From the NCBI GenBank assembly GCA_900554905.1, contig USJB01000002.1:1-29209 (forward strand): 29,209 bases of DNA. The letters run 5' to 3'. The notes below the pieces were generated by a model that was not told where the DNA came from, did no database searches, and worked only from the letters and a program-made list of their open reading frames with translations. Below, piece by piece: positions 17,845 to 24,906 of the stretch; the first letter of the stretch is position 1; every line of letters starts with the position of its first letter. Source of the stretch: an uncultured Collinsella sp. Its GTDB lineage: Bacteria > Actinomycetota > Coriobacteriia > Coriobacteriales > Coriobacteriaceae. A program made the translations under genes and the position numbers.

Positions 17845-18777
17845 CTACAGGTGGCTGATGATCAGTTCCATCTTGCCTTCGAGGCCGATGGAGCTGACGG
17901 TGCTCGGGGCCAGCAGGTGGCTTCCCTTGTGGACGGGGTCGCCGCAGACGGTGCCTTCGCCGTCGATGACCGACAGACACATGAAGGGCCAGCGCTGGTC
18001 GAGGGTCTTGCTGCCGTCGACACGCACGCGATCGACGGTGTAGCAGGAGTTAGACTCGAGCTCGGTCACGCCATCGACCTCGGGTGCGGTTACCGTGCCG
18101 TCGGTCGGAGCCTGAGCATCAAAGTCGATGCAATCGAGGCTCTGCTCAATGTGCAGTGGGCGCAGCTTGCCGTCGGTGCCGGGGCGGTCGTAGTCGTACA
18201 GACGATACGTCACGTCGCTCGACTGCTGCGTCTCCAAAATGAGCGTGCCGGTCTTGATGGCATGCACGGTACCGGAATCAATCTGGAAAAAGTCGCCCTT
18301 GTGGATCGGCAGCACGTTGAGCATGTCGTCCCAACGTCCTTCCTCGATCATTTGTGCGGCCTCGGCGCGGTCGTGCGCGCGCTGGCCGACAATGATCGTG
18401 GCACCGGGTTCGCAGTCCAGCACATACCAACACTCGGTTTTGCCCAGGCTACCGTTCTCGTGCTCGGCAGCGTACTCGTCGTTGGGATGAATCTGGATCG
18501 AAAGGTCGTCCTTGGCGTCCAGAATCTTAATGAGCAGCGGGAACTCCTTGCCCTCGCAGTTGCCAAAGAGCTCGCGATGCTCGGCCCACAGCCACGACAG
18601 CGTGTGGCCGGCATACGGGCCCTCCGCAATCTGGCAGTCGCCGTTGGGGTGGGCCGAGATGGCCCAGCACTCACCGATGGGGCCATCGGGAATGTCGTAG
18701 CCAAATACGGTTTCGAGCTGGCGACCGCCCCAGATCTTCTCGTGGAAGATCGGCGTCAGCTTAATCAAATCGGACAT
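17845..18777 (-). CDS. manA: Mannose-6-phosphate isomerase, class I
   Basis: This 310-residue zinc enzyme interconverts mannose 6-phosphate and fructose 6-phosphate. Numbering from the ATG at 18777, the metal ligands of the cupin core are Q95 and H97 in SIQIHPND, E115 in GKTECWY, and H172 in GTVHAI. The first block KIWGGRQL matches the short Bacillus-type ManA. A second ATG two codons upstream (18783) is too close to GGGGG; the chosen ATG has seven bases of spacing. It follows the second GntR gene by 74 bases on the same strand and may be cotranscribed with it. No mannose transporter is in the window. Confidence 0.92.
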   Translation of the reverse strand: MSDLIKLTPIFHEKIWGGRQLETVFGYDIPDGPIGECWAISAHPNGDCQIAEGPYAGHTLSWLWAEHRELFGNCEGKEFPLLIKILDAKDDLSIQIHPNDEYAAEHENGSLGKTECWYVLDCEPGATIIVGQRAHDRAEAAQMIEEGRWDDMLNVLPIHKGDFFQIDSGTVHAIKTGTLILETQQSSDVTYRLYDYDRPGTDGKLRPLHIEQSLDCIDFDAQAPTDGTVTAPEVDGVTELESNSCYTVDRVRVDGSKTLDQRWPFMCLSVIDGEGTVCGDPVHKGSHLLAPSTVSSIGLEGKMELIISHL

Positions 18778-18851
18778 GTTCATACCCCCATTGTGTTGCG
18801 CGGGCGCTGCACAAAACAGCTCAAAGCGAGCGCCCGGATGACTACAAAAAC

Positions 18852-19571
18852 CTATGCCAACGTTACGTTGTGCAACTCAAAGCGGTCGCCAACGTTGCGC
18901 GAGACCGAATACTCAAAGGCGGCGCCGCTGTCCAAAAAGCCAATCTGGGTGAGCTCGAGCAGGGGAGAGCCAGGCTTGGTGTCCAAGCGCTCGGCTTCTT
19001 CCTCGGTTGCTGCCACGGCGCGAATGGTACGGTGGAAGCTCGAAATTTTCAGCCCGCATTGCTCGCGGATGAAATGGTAGACCGATCCGTACAGGTCCTT
19101 CTTTTTAAGGCCTGGAATCAGCTCGAGGGGCATGTAGGTGTACTCGATAACGATGGGCTTCTCATCGGCCTGACGCACGCGCACGATGTGATAGGCAAAG
19201 TCATCCTCGGCAATTCCCAGCTGGGCTGCGATGTCCGCTGGTGGATTAACAATCGAGAAATCGTAGACCACCGAGGTCACCTTTTCCCCGCGGTGCTCAT
19301 ACGAAAAGCCCTGGGCACGGTCGTTTTTGCCCTGGAAAAACGCCTGGCCGGGAAGTCCCGCCGTGTCCTTAACGTAGGTACCCGATCCGCGTCGGCTGGT
19401 AATAAGACCTTCCTCGGTGATTTGCTCGATAGCTCGTTTGACGGTGATTTTGGAAACGCTATAGAGCTCGCAGAACTCAACGACGGTGGGAAGCTTGTCG
19501 CCCGGTTTAAGAGTGCCATCCTCGATGCTTCGACGAATATCTGCAGCTATCGCCTCGTATTTGGGAATCAT
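18852..19571 (-). CDS. GntR-family regulator with UTRA domain (divergent from the beta-glucoside operon)
   Basis: This 239-residue protein has a GntR winged helix in residues 1-68 (KYEAIAADIRRSIEDG, then LPTVVEFCELYSVSKITVKRA and RRGSGTYV). A UTRA ligand domain follows (about 90-235; VRVRQADEKPIVIEYTYMP, then FHRTIRAVAA). The start at 19571 has AGGAGG four bases upstream; the frame continues to 19604 without a site. It is transcribed away from the 6-phospho-beta-glucosidase/PTS operon, the classical position for its regulator, so a phosphorylated beta-glucoside is the likely signal. It differs clearly from the TreR-like protein at 5053. Family is firm; target is inferred from position. Confidence 0.87.
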   Translation of the reverse strand: MIPKYEAIAADIRRSIEDGTLKPGDKLPTVVEFCELYSVSKITVKRAIEQITEEGLITSRRGSGTYVKDTAGLPGQAFFQGKNDRAQGFSYEHRGEKVTSVVYDFSIVNPPADIAAQLGIAEDDFAYHIVRVRQADEKPIVIEYTYMPLELIPGLKKKDLYGSVYHFIREQCGLKISSFHRTIRAVAATEEEAERLDTKPGSPLLELTQIGFLDSGAAFEYSVSRNVGDRFELHNVTLA

Positions 19572-19679
19572 TGAACCTCCTTTCCGACATATATCAATAC
19601 GCAAGTAAGTATAACCCTTAACAAGGCACCCATATAACCTTTATCTAAGAAGATCGAGAAAGAAAAAAGAAAAAGACGC

Positions 19680-19707
19680 TTTACTTTTAGAATTAGAGCG
19701 CTATAGT
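19680..19707 (+). promoter_or_regulatory. Likely promoter of the beta-glucoside operon
   Basis: TTTACT (19680-19685) and TATAGT (19702-19707) are separated by 16 bases in an A+T-rich stretch. Transcription would start near 19714, giving a leader of about 160 bases that includes the long hairpin at 19747-19844. Confidence 0.5.
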
Positions 19708-19746
19708 TTAAGCAACGAACGGAATCTTTCCGCAGAACAGGATCGA

Positions 19747-19844
19747 CCGTTTGGGGACGGTTTTGTTTTGGCGGGTTGGATATCGGTATGGCCGGTGCGC
19801 GCCCGCGCCGGATAACCTGCCAAAGCAAACCCGTCTCCAACCGG
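19747..19844 (+). repeat. Long inverted repeat (31-bp stem) in the beta-glucoside operon leader
   Basis: Arms 19747-19777 and 19814-19844 pair over 31 positions with two mismatches and three G-T wobbles, around a 36-base G+C-rich loop. The left arm alone also forms ACCGT/ACGGT (19746-19760) followed by TTTTGTTTT, which resembles a weak terminator and competes with the long stem. Both arms belong to a motif (CCTGCCAAAACAAACC) that recurs at 23694. Confidence 0.75.
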
Positions 19845-19874
19845 AAGCTCTAGAACACGAAAGCGAGGACTTTG

Positions 19875-21275
19875 ATGGCACAGTATCAGCTGCCCAACGA
19901 CTTCTTCTTTGGCGCTGCTATGTCCGGCCCGCAGACTGAGGGTCAGTGGAACCAGGGCGGCAAGCTCGAGAACCTGTGGGACACCTGGTCCATCCAGGAT
20001 CTGGGCTCGTTCTACAACTGCGTTGGCTCTTACGCCGGCAATGACTTTATGGCCAAGTACCAGGAAGACCTTCGCATTTTGAAGGACTTGGGTCTGGATA
20101 CCTATCGCACTTCCATCCAGTGGAGCCGTCTGCTCGATGCCGACGGCAACCTCAACGAGGAAGGCGCCGCGTGGTATCACGAGTTGTTCCGCGCCTCTCG
20201 CGAAGCCGGCCTGGAGCCGTTTGTCAACTTGTACCACTTTGACATGCCCACCTACCTTTTTAACCGTGGCGGCTGGGAGAGCCGTGAGGTTGTCGAGGCT
20301 TACGCACATTACGCCGACGTCGCCTTCCACGAGTTTGGCCAGGAGATCAAGTACTGGTTCACCTTTAACGAGCCCATCGTCGAGCCCGAGCAGCGCTATC
20401 AGGAGGGCGTGTGGTTCCCGCAGCTCCACGACTTTAGCCGCGCTCGCACCGTGCAGTATCACATCTCGCTGGCACATGCGCTGGCCGTGGCCAACTACCG
20501 TCGCGCCTATGACGAGGGCGCCGTTCGCAGCGATGCCAAGATCGGCATGATCAACTGCTTTACCCCGGTCTACACCAAGGAGAACCCCAGCGAGGCGGAC
20601 CTCGAGGCCGTGCGTATGACCAGCGGCATCAACAACCGCTGGTGGCTCGACCTCATCACCAAGGGCGAGCTTCCTGCCGACGTGCTCGACAGCCTGGCCG
20701 AGGGCGGCGTTAAGCTCCCGTTCCGCGCCGGCGACCAAGAGATCCTTAAGCAGGGTGTTGTCGACTGGCTCGGTTGCAACTACTACCACCCCACGCGCGT
20801 TCAGGCGCCGGCGAGCAAGGTCGACCAGTACGGCCTGCCGCACTTTGCCGACGAGTACGTATGGCCCGACGCCGTTATGAACGAGAGCCGCGGCTGGGAG
20901 ATCTACCCGCAGGGCCTCTACGACTTTGGCATGGACTGCGCTAAGAACTACCCCGATCTTGAGTGGTTCGTTTCCGAGAACGGCATCGGCATCATGGACG
21001 AATACAAGAACCGAGACGCCGAAGGAACCATCCAGGATGACTACCGCGTCGACTTTGTACGCCAGCACCTGGAGTGGGTTGCCAAGGCAATTGCCGAGGG
21101 CGCCAAGTGCCGTGGATACCATTATTGGGCCGTCATCGATAACTGGTCTTGGGCCAATGCCTTTAAGAATCGTTACGGCTTTGTCGAGGTCGATCTCATG
21201 GACGGCTACAAGCGCCGCCTTAAGAAGTCGGCAGCTTGGCTCAAGCAGGTCGCCACGACTCACGTGGTTGATTAG
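19875..21275 (+). CDS. 6-phospho-beta-glucosidase, GH1
   Basis: This 466-residue enzyme hydrolyses a phosphorylated beta-glucoside (for example cellobiose 6-phosphate) in the cytosol. The acid/base glutamate is E166 in TFNEPIV and the nucleophile is E368 in VSENGIG. Near the C terminus, S425 stands where plain beta-glucosidases have glutamate (WSWANAFKNRYGF), and Y434 is kept. These mark the 6-phosphate pocket. The usual lysine directly before RY is shifted one place (K431, with N432 in its position). The ATG at 19875 has GAGG six bases upstream. It is the first gene of an operon with the PTS components that would supply its substrate. Confidence 0.92.
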   Translation: MAQYQLPNDFFFGAAMSGPQTEGQWNQGGKLENLWDTWSIQDLGSFYNCVGSYAGNDFMAKYQEDLRILKDLGLDTYRTSIQWSRLLDADGNLNEEGAAWYHELFRASREAGLEPFVNLYHFDMPTYLFNRGGWESREVVEAYAHYADVAFHEFGQEIKYWFTFNEPIVEPEQRYQEGVWFPQLHDFSRARTVQYHISLAHALAVANYRRAYDEGAVRSDAKIGMINCFTPVYTKENPSEADLEAVRMTSGINNRWWLDLITKGELPADVLDSLAEGGVKLPFRAGDQEILKQGVVDWLGCNYYHPTRVQAPASKVDQYGLPHFADEYVWPDAVMNESRGWEIYPQGLYDFGMDCAKNYPDLEWFVSENGIGIMDEYKNRDAEGTIQDDYRVDFVRQHLEWVAKAIAEGAKCRGYHYWAVIDNWSWANAFKNRYGFVEVDLMDGYKRRLKKSAAWLKQVATTHVVD

Positions 21276-21395
21276 CGAACGGGCGAACGCCCAGACCGCG
21301 CGCCGCTGCGCGCAACACATGGCACATCTGGTGGCAGAGGGCGACAGACCACCGTGCGCATAGGAAAAGGCCGGATTTGAAAGTTAGGAGCAATC

Positions 21396-22739
21396 ATGGC
21401 CAGTGACAACGGAAAGAGCTTCCTCGACAAGTTTGCCGAGGTCTCTGCGAAGGTGGGAAACCAGGTTCACCTGCGTTCCCTGCGTGACGCCTTCGCGACC
21501 ATCACGCCGCTCTATATCCTTGCGGGTATCGCGGTTCTTATTAACAACGTCGTGTTCCCTCTGTTCCCGCTCGATGCGGCGGGCCTTGCCAACCTTCAGA
21601 CGTGGGGTTCGGCAATTACGCTGGGCACCCTCAACGTCTCTGCCATTATCTTGGCCGGATTGATTGGCTACAGCCTCGCTAAGAACAAGCGTTTCGATAA
21701 CCCGCTCGCTTGCGTGGTCGTCGCTATCTCTGCTTTCGTCATCATGATGCCGCAGCAGATCACCGCCTCGCTTGCCGCCACGAGCCCGCTGCTCACCGAC
21801 AAGATCACCTCCGCCGAGGTCACGGGCGCCCTTTCGACTGCCAACACCGGCACCAACGGTCTGTTCTCGGCTATTATCATCGCCCTGCTTTCCGTCTCGC
21901 TCTTCATCAAGATTTCTGGCGTCGAGAAGCTCAAGGTTAAGCTGGGCGAGGGCGTGCCTCCCGCGGTCTCCAACTCCTTCAACGTCATGATCCCGATGCT
22001 GCTCAACCTCGCGATCTTCGCTCTTGCCGCAGCCCTGCTCGCCGTGTGCGCCGGCACCGATCTGTGCACCATCATCTCCACGTGCATCTCCAACCCGCTC
22101 AAGAGCATCATGAACGCCGGTCCGTGGGCTGTTATCCTCATCTACACCCTTGCTAACCTGCTGTTCTGCGTCGGTATTCACCAGTCCACCATCTCTGGCG
22201 CTACCGTCGAGCCGATCCTGACCATGCTCATCGTCGACAACATGGCTACCTTTGCCGCCGGTGGCACCATCCAGCCCGATCACTACATGAACATGCAGAT
22301 CGTTAACAGCTTCGCCCTCATCGGCGGCTCGGGCTGCACCCTCATGCTTCTGCTCGACACGCTCCTGTTCTCCAAGAACAAGGCTTCCGAGACCGTTTCC
22401 AAGATGGCTATCCTGCCTGGTCTGTTCAACATCAACGAGCCGGTTATCTACGGTTACCCCATCGTGTACAACCTGCCGCTCATGATCCCGTTCGTCCTTC
22501 TTCCCGATCTGTTCATCGGCATCACCTATGGCCTTACCTGCGCAGGCATCATCAGCCCCTGCATCGCCCAGGTGCCCTGGACCATGCCTCCCGTCATCAA
22601 TGCCCTGCTCGCTACGGGCTTTGACTGGCGCGCCGGCGTGTGGCAGGCTATCGAGATTGTCATTGGCATGGCCGTCTACCTGCCCTTTATGAAGATTTCC
22701 GAGAAGGCAATCGCCAAGCAGGAGGCTCTCGCCGAGTAG
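21396..22739 (+). CDS. PTS lactose/cellobiose-family EIIC
   Basis: This 447-residue membrane transporter subunit has roughly ten hydrophobic segments. The hallmark of the Lac/Cel EIIC family is plain near residues 345-366: PGLFNINEPVIYGYPIVYNL, where the NEP glutamate binds sugar. The N terminus has the typical amphipathic start (FLDKFAEVSAKVGNQVHLRSLRDAF). It lacks fused EIIB or EIIA; these are encoded separately just downstream. AGGAG precedes the ATG by five bases. The 120-base gap after the glucosidase gene has no clear terminator, so cotranscription is likely. Cellobiose or another beta-glucoside is the expected substrate. Confidence 0.93.
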   Translation: MASDNGKSFLDKFAEVSAKVGNQVHLRSLRDAFATITPLYILAGIAVLINNVVFPLFPLDAAGLANLQTWGSAITLGTLNVSAIILAGLIGYSLAKNKRFDNPLACVVVAISAFVIMMPQQITASLAATSPLLTDKITSAEVTGALSTANTGTNGLFSAIIIALLSVSLFIKISGVEKLKVKLGEGVPPAVSNSFNVMIPMLLNLAIFALAAALLAVCAGTDLCTIISTCISNPLKSIMNAGPWAVILIYTLANLLFCVGIHQSTISGATVEPILTMLIVDNMATFAAGGTIQPDHYMNMQIVNSFALIGGSGCTLMLLLDTLLFSKNKASETVSKMAILPGLFNINEPVIYGYPIVYNLPLMIPFVLLPDLFIGITYGLTCAGIISPCIAQVPWTMPPVINALLATGFDWRAGVWQAIEIVIGMAVYLPFMKISEKAIAKQEALAE

Positions 22740-22768
22740 AACGCCTAACGTTCGTCCCTTTCACCTTT

Positions 22769-22799
22769 GCGGGCGCCGGTACGCGGTGCCGGTGCCCGC
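22769..22799 (+). promoter_or_regulatory. Intercistronic hairpin between EIIC and EIIB genes
   Basis: An 11-bp stem with one wobble (22769-22779 with 22789-22799) and a 9-base loop lies in the 161-base gap. No T tract follows. It may protect or separate the messages for the membrane and soluble PTS subunits. Confidence 0.6.
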
Positions 22800-22900
22800 G
22801 GCTCTCTCCCTTGCGTAAAGATACAGGGGAGCGGGCACAATAGCCGCAAGGAATACAACCAGTTGTCGTCTGCGCGCCGCGCAGTTATAAGGAGGAAACC

Positions 22901-23203
22901 ATGAAGAAGATCATGCTCTGCTGCAATGCCGGCATGTCCACGAGCCTGCTGGTCCAGAAGATGCAGGCCGAGGTTGCAAACCGTGGTCTGGATATTGAGG
23001 TCGAGGCTCGTCCCATGAACGAGGCCCACGATCACCTGGACGAGTGCGACATGTTGCTGCTTGGTCCGCAGATCGGCTACACCAAGGGCGATTTTGAGAA
23101 GGAGGCCGCCGGTCGTTTTCCGGTCGAGGTCATCAACATGGTCGACTACGGCCGCATGAACGCTGCCGGCATCATCGACCACTGCGTCAGCGTGATGGGC
23201 TAG
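22901..23203 (+). CDS. PTS lactose/cellobiose-family EIIB
   Basis: This 100-residue cytosolic phosphocarrier passes phosphate from EIIA to the sugar at EIIC. The active site loop is LCCNAGMSTSLL, with C8 as the phosphorylated cysteine (pattern C-x-A-G-M-S-T). The DMLLLGPQIGY stretch in mid-protein and the C-terminal VINMVDYGRMN are typical of cellobiose EIIB. AAGGAGG lies six bases ahead of the ATG. It ends directly before the EIIA gene, with overlapping ribosome site, so the two are probably coupled. Confidence 0.93.
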   Translation: MKKIMLCCNAGMSTSLLVQKMQAEVANRGLDIEVEARPMNEAHDHLDECDMLLLGPQIGYTKGDFEKEAAGRFPVEVINMVDYGRMNAAGIIDHCVSVMG

Positions 23204-23212
23204 GTGCTCCGC

Positions 23213-23545
23213 ATGGAGGATATGAACGAACTGCAGATGACCTGCTTTGAGATCATCAGCTACGTCGGTACCGCCAAGAGCATGTACATCAATGCCGTGC
23301 AAAAGGCCAAGGAGGGCGATTTTGACGCCGCCGAGGAGCTTATCAAGCAGGGCGACGAGGCCTATAACGGTGGCCACGATGTTCACATGGGGCTTCTGAA
23401 GAAGGAGGCCAACGGCGAGCGTAACGGCGAGGCCCCGTTGATTCTGCTGCATGCCGAGGACCAGATGGCCGGTACCGAGACCATGCGCGTCATGGCGACG
23501 GAGCTCATCGAGATTCACAAGCAGCTGCAGGTACTTCAGGCCTAG
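23213..23545 (+). CDS. PTS lactose/cellobiose-family EIIA
   Basis: This 110-residue, all-helical phosphocarrier accepts phosphate from HPr. The active histidine is H80 in ILLHAEDQMAG, the usual HAxD motif of this family. The early ISYVGTAKSMYINAVQKAKEGDF segment is characteristic. The ATG at 23213 is chosen because AGGTG ends six bases before it; an upstream GTG at 23204 touches the EIIB stop and a later ATG at 23222 has poor spacing. It completes a full set of Lac/Cel PTS subunits in this operon. Confidence 0.92.
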   Translation: MEDMNELQMTCFEIISYVGTAKSMYINAVQKAKEGDFDAAEELIKQGDEAYNGGHDVHMGLLKKEANGERNGEAPLILLHAEDQMAGTETMRVMATELIEIHKQLQVLQA

Positions 23546-23603
23546 TCGGCGTTATCGCCGCGATGGGCCGTGCGGTCCAACAGACAACACAGTCCCTTTG
23601 ACG

Positions 23604-23642
23604 GGCGCCGGGAGTCTCCGCCTCCCGGCGCCTTTATATTTG
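23604..23642 (+). terminator. Terminator of the beta-glucoside PTS operon
   Basis: GGCGCCGGGAG (23604-23614) pairs perfectly with CTCCCGGCGCC (23622-23632), followed by TTTATATTT. It begins about 60 bases after the EIIA stop. Confidence 0.85.
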
Positions 23643-23688
23643 GGGAAGGTCTTGCGCGACCTATTAAGCGACCATTCGCGTTTCCCCA
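23641..23688 (+). other. Compact three-way-junction fold
   Basis: A 7-bp outer stem (23641-23647 with 23682-23688) encloses two small hairpins, GGTC/GACC (23648-23651 with 23658-23661) and GCGA/TCGC (23668-23671 with 23676-23679). It sits between two terminators. No known RNA class was recognised. Confidence 0.35.
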
Positions 23689-23693
23689 GATAA

Positions 23694-23733
23694 AGCCTGC
23701 CAAAACAAACCTGTCCCTTTTTGGTAGGTTTTT
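23694..23733 (+). terminator. Second terminator, built from the CCTGCCAAAACAAACC repeat motif
   Basis: CCTGCCAAA (23696-23704) pairs with TTTGGTAGG (23720-23728; one wobble) and is followed by TTTTT. It lies 54 bases before the glucokinase start. The left half repeats the motif found twice at 19746-19844. Confidence 0.65.
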
Positions 23734-23759
23734 GCCTTGGGAGCGGTACCATACAGGCA

Positions 23760-23771
23760 ATGTTTAAACGA
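23760..23771 (+). promoter_or_regulatory. Operator palindrome before the ROK kinase gene
   Basis: ATGTTTAAACGA contains GTTTAAAC (23762-23769) and lies directly upstream of the ribosome site AAAGGTGGG. A TACCAT hexamer at 23748-23753 could be the -10 box, which would place the palindrome at the transcription start. Confidence 0.45.
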
Positions 23772-23786
23772 GAAAGGTGGGCTCCC

Positions 23787-24740
23787 ATGGAACCTAAACA
23801 GTACTACATCGGCATCGACGTCGGCGGCACTTCGGTTAAGGAGGGCCTGTTCGACGAGGACGGAAACCTGCTTGCCAAGGCCAGCGTGCCTACGCCTCCC
23901 ATCGTTGACGCTGCGGGCTTTGCCGCGGTGACCGAGGCTATCGACCAGGTGGTCGCCAAAGCCCAGATTCCGCGTGCCTTTGTGGCGGGCATTGGCCTGG
24001 CCGTTCCGTGCCCCATCCCGGCATCGGGCGATGCCAAGGTCAAGGCCAACATTGCCATTAACCTGCCCGAGCTGAGGATCGCCATTCAAAAGCACTGCCC
24101 CGACGCGGTCGTTAAGTACGAGAACGACGCCAACGCCGCTGCCATGGGCGAGGCCTGGCTCGGTTCTGCCAAGGGCGTGCAGAACGTGGTGATGGTCACC
24201 ATCGGTACCGGCGTGGGCGGCGGCGTTATCGTTAACGGCGACGTGGTATCGGGCGTTGTGGGTGCCGGCGGCGAGATTGGCCACATGTGCCTGAACCCGG
24301 CTGAGGAGCGCACCTGCGGCTGTGGCGGCCATGGCCATCTGGAGCAGTATTCCAGCGCCACTGGCGTGGTGAGCAACTACCTTGCCGAGTGCAAGAAGGC
24401 GGGCGTCGAGCCCATTGAGCTCACCGGGCCTTCTGATTCCAAGGACGTGTTCCAGGCCTGCCGCGAGGGCGACAAGCTCGCGTTGGCAGCTGCCGATACC
24501 ATGGCCGACTACCTCGGCCGCGCCCTGGCGCTTATTGCCAACGTGGTCGACCCCGAGATGTTCCTGATCGGCGGCGGCGCCTCCGCCTCGGCCGATGTCT
24601 ACCTCGACAAGGTCCGCGAGCACTTCCAGCGCTACGCGCTTTCCGCCTCGCGCGAGACGCCCATCAAGGTCGCTTCGCTCGGCAACGACGCCGGCATCAT
24701 CGGTGCCGCCTACGTAGCCCTGCGCGCCGCCGGTAAATAG
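23787..24740 (+). CDS. ROK-family glucokinase
   Basis: This 317-residue sugar kinase phosphorylates glucose with ATP. The N-terminal phosphate loop is GIDVGGTSVKEGLFD (residues 9-23). The catalytic aspartate is in YENDANAAAMGE, and the ROK signature runs from TIGTGVGGGVIVNG to GGEIGHMCLNP. The zinc motif reads CGCGGHGHLE, so the third cysteine of the usual CxCGxxGCxE is histidine. The C-terminal IGGGAS is the adenosine end. AGGTGGG precedes the ATG at 23787. It would trap glucose released by the 6-phospho-beta-glucosidase, amylomaltase or hydrolases, linking both sugar systems in the window. Confidence 0.9.
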   Translation: MEPKQYYIGIDVGGTSVKEGLFDEDGNLLAKASVPTPPIVDAAGFAAVTEAIDQVVAKAQIPRAFVAGIGLAVPCPIPASGDAKVKANIAINLPELRIAIQKHCPDAVVKYENDANAAAMGEAWLGSAKGVQNVVMVTIGTGVGGGVIVNGDVVSGVVGAGGEIGHMCLNPAEERTCGCGGHGHLEQYSSATGVVSNYLAECKKAGVEPIELTGPSDSKDVFQACREGDKLALAAADTMADYLGRALALIANVVDPEMFLIGGGASASADVYLDKVREHFQRYALSASRETPIKVASLGNDAGIIGAAYVALRAAGK

Positions 24741-24742
24741 CT

Positions 24743-24803
24743 GGTGCAAGGGGGTCAGGTTACTTTGCACCAACATGGTGCAAAAGGGACAGCCTTGGCC
24801 CCC
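24743..24803 (+). terminator. Nested hairpins after the kinase gene
   Basis: TTTGCACC (24764-24771) pairs with GGTGCAAA (24777-24784). It is enclosed by GGGGG/CCCCC (24750-24754 with 24799-24803). An additional GGTGCAA at 24743-24749 can also pair with TTGCACC, giving an alternative fold. No T tract on the plus strand, so terminator activity is uncertain. Confidence 0.45.
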
Positions 24804-24906
24804 ATGCCTGCCACATAATATGCCGTGGCCCTTCCGTCTGCGAAGGCTCGGCATCGGCGTGCTACCATAGCTACGTCCAAGTACACATATCAAGTGGAGG
24901 ATATCC

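Noticed and set aside
19701..21320. A 539-codon minus-strand frame opposite the 6-phospho-beta-glucosidase
   Set aside because: No recognisable domain or convincing ribosome site; the plus-strand GH1 enzyme with both catalytic glutamates explains the region. The same reasoning removes the minus-strand frame at 5971-7410 and the plus-strand frames over glgP (11529-12593) and malQ (13235-14770).
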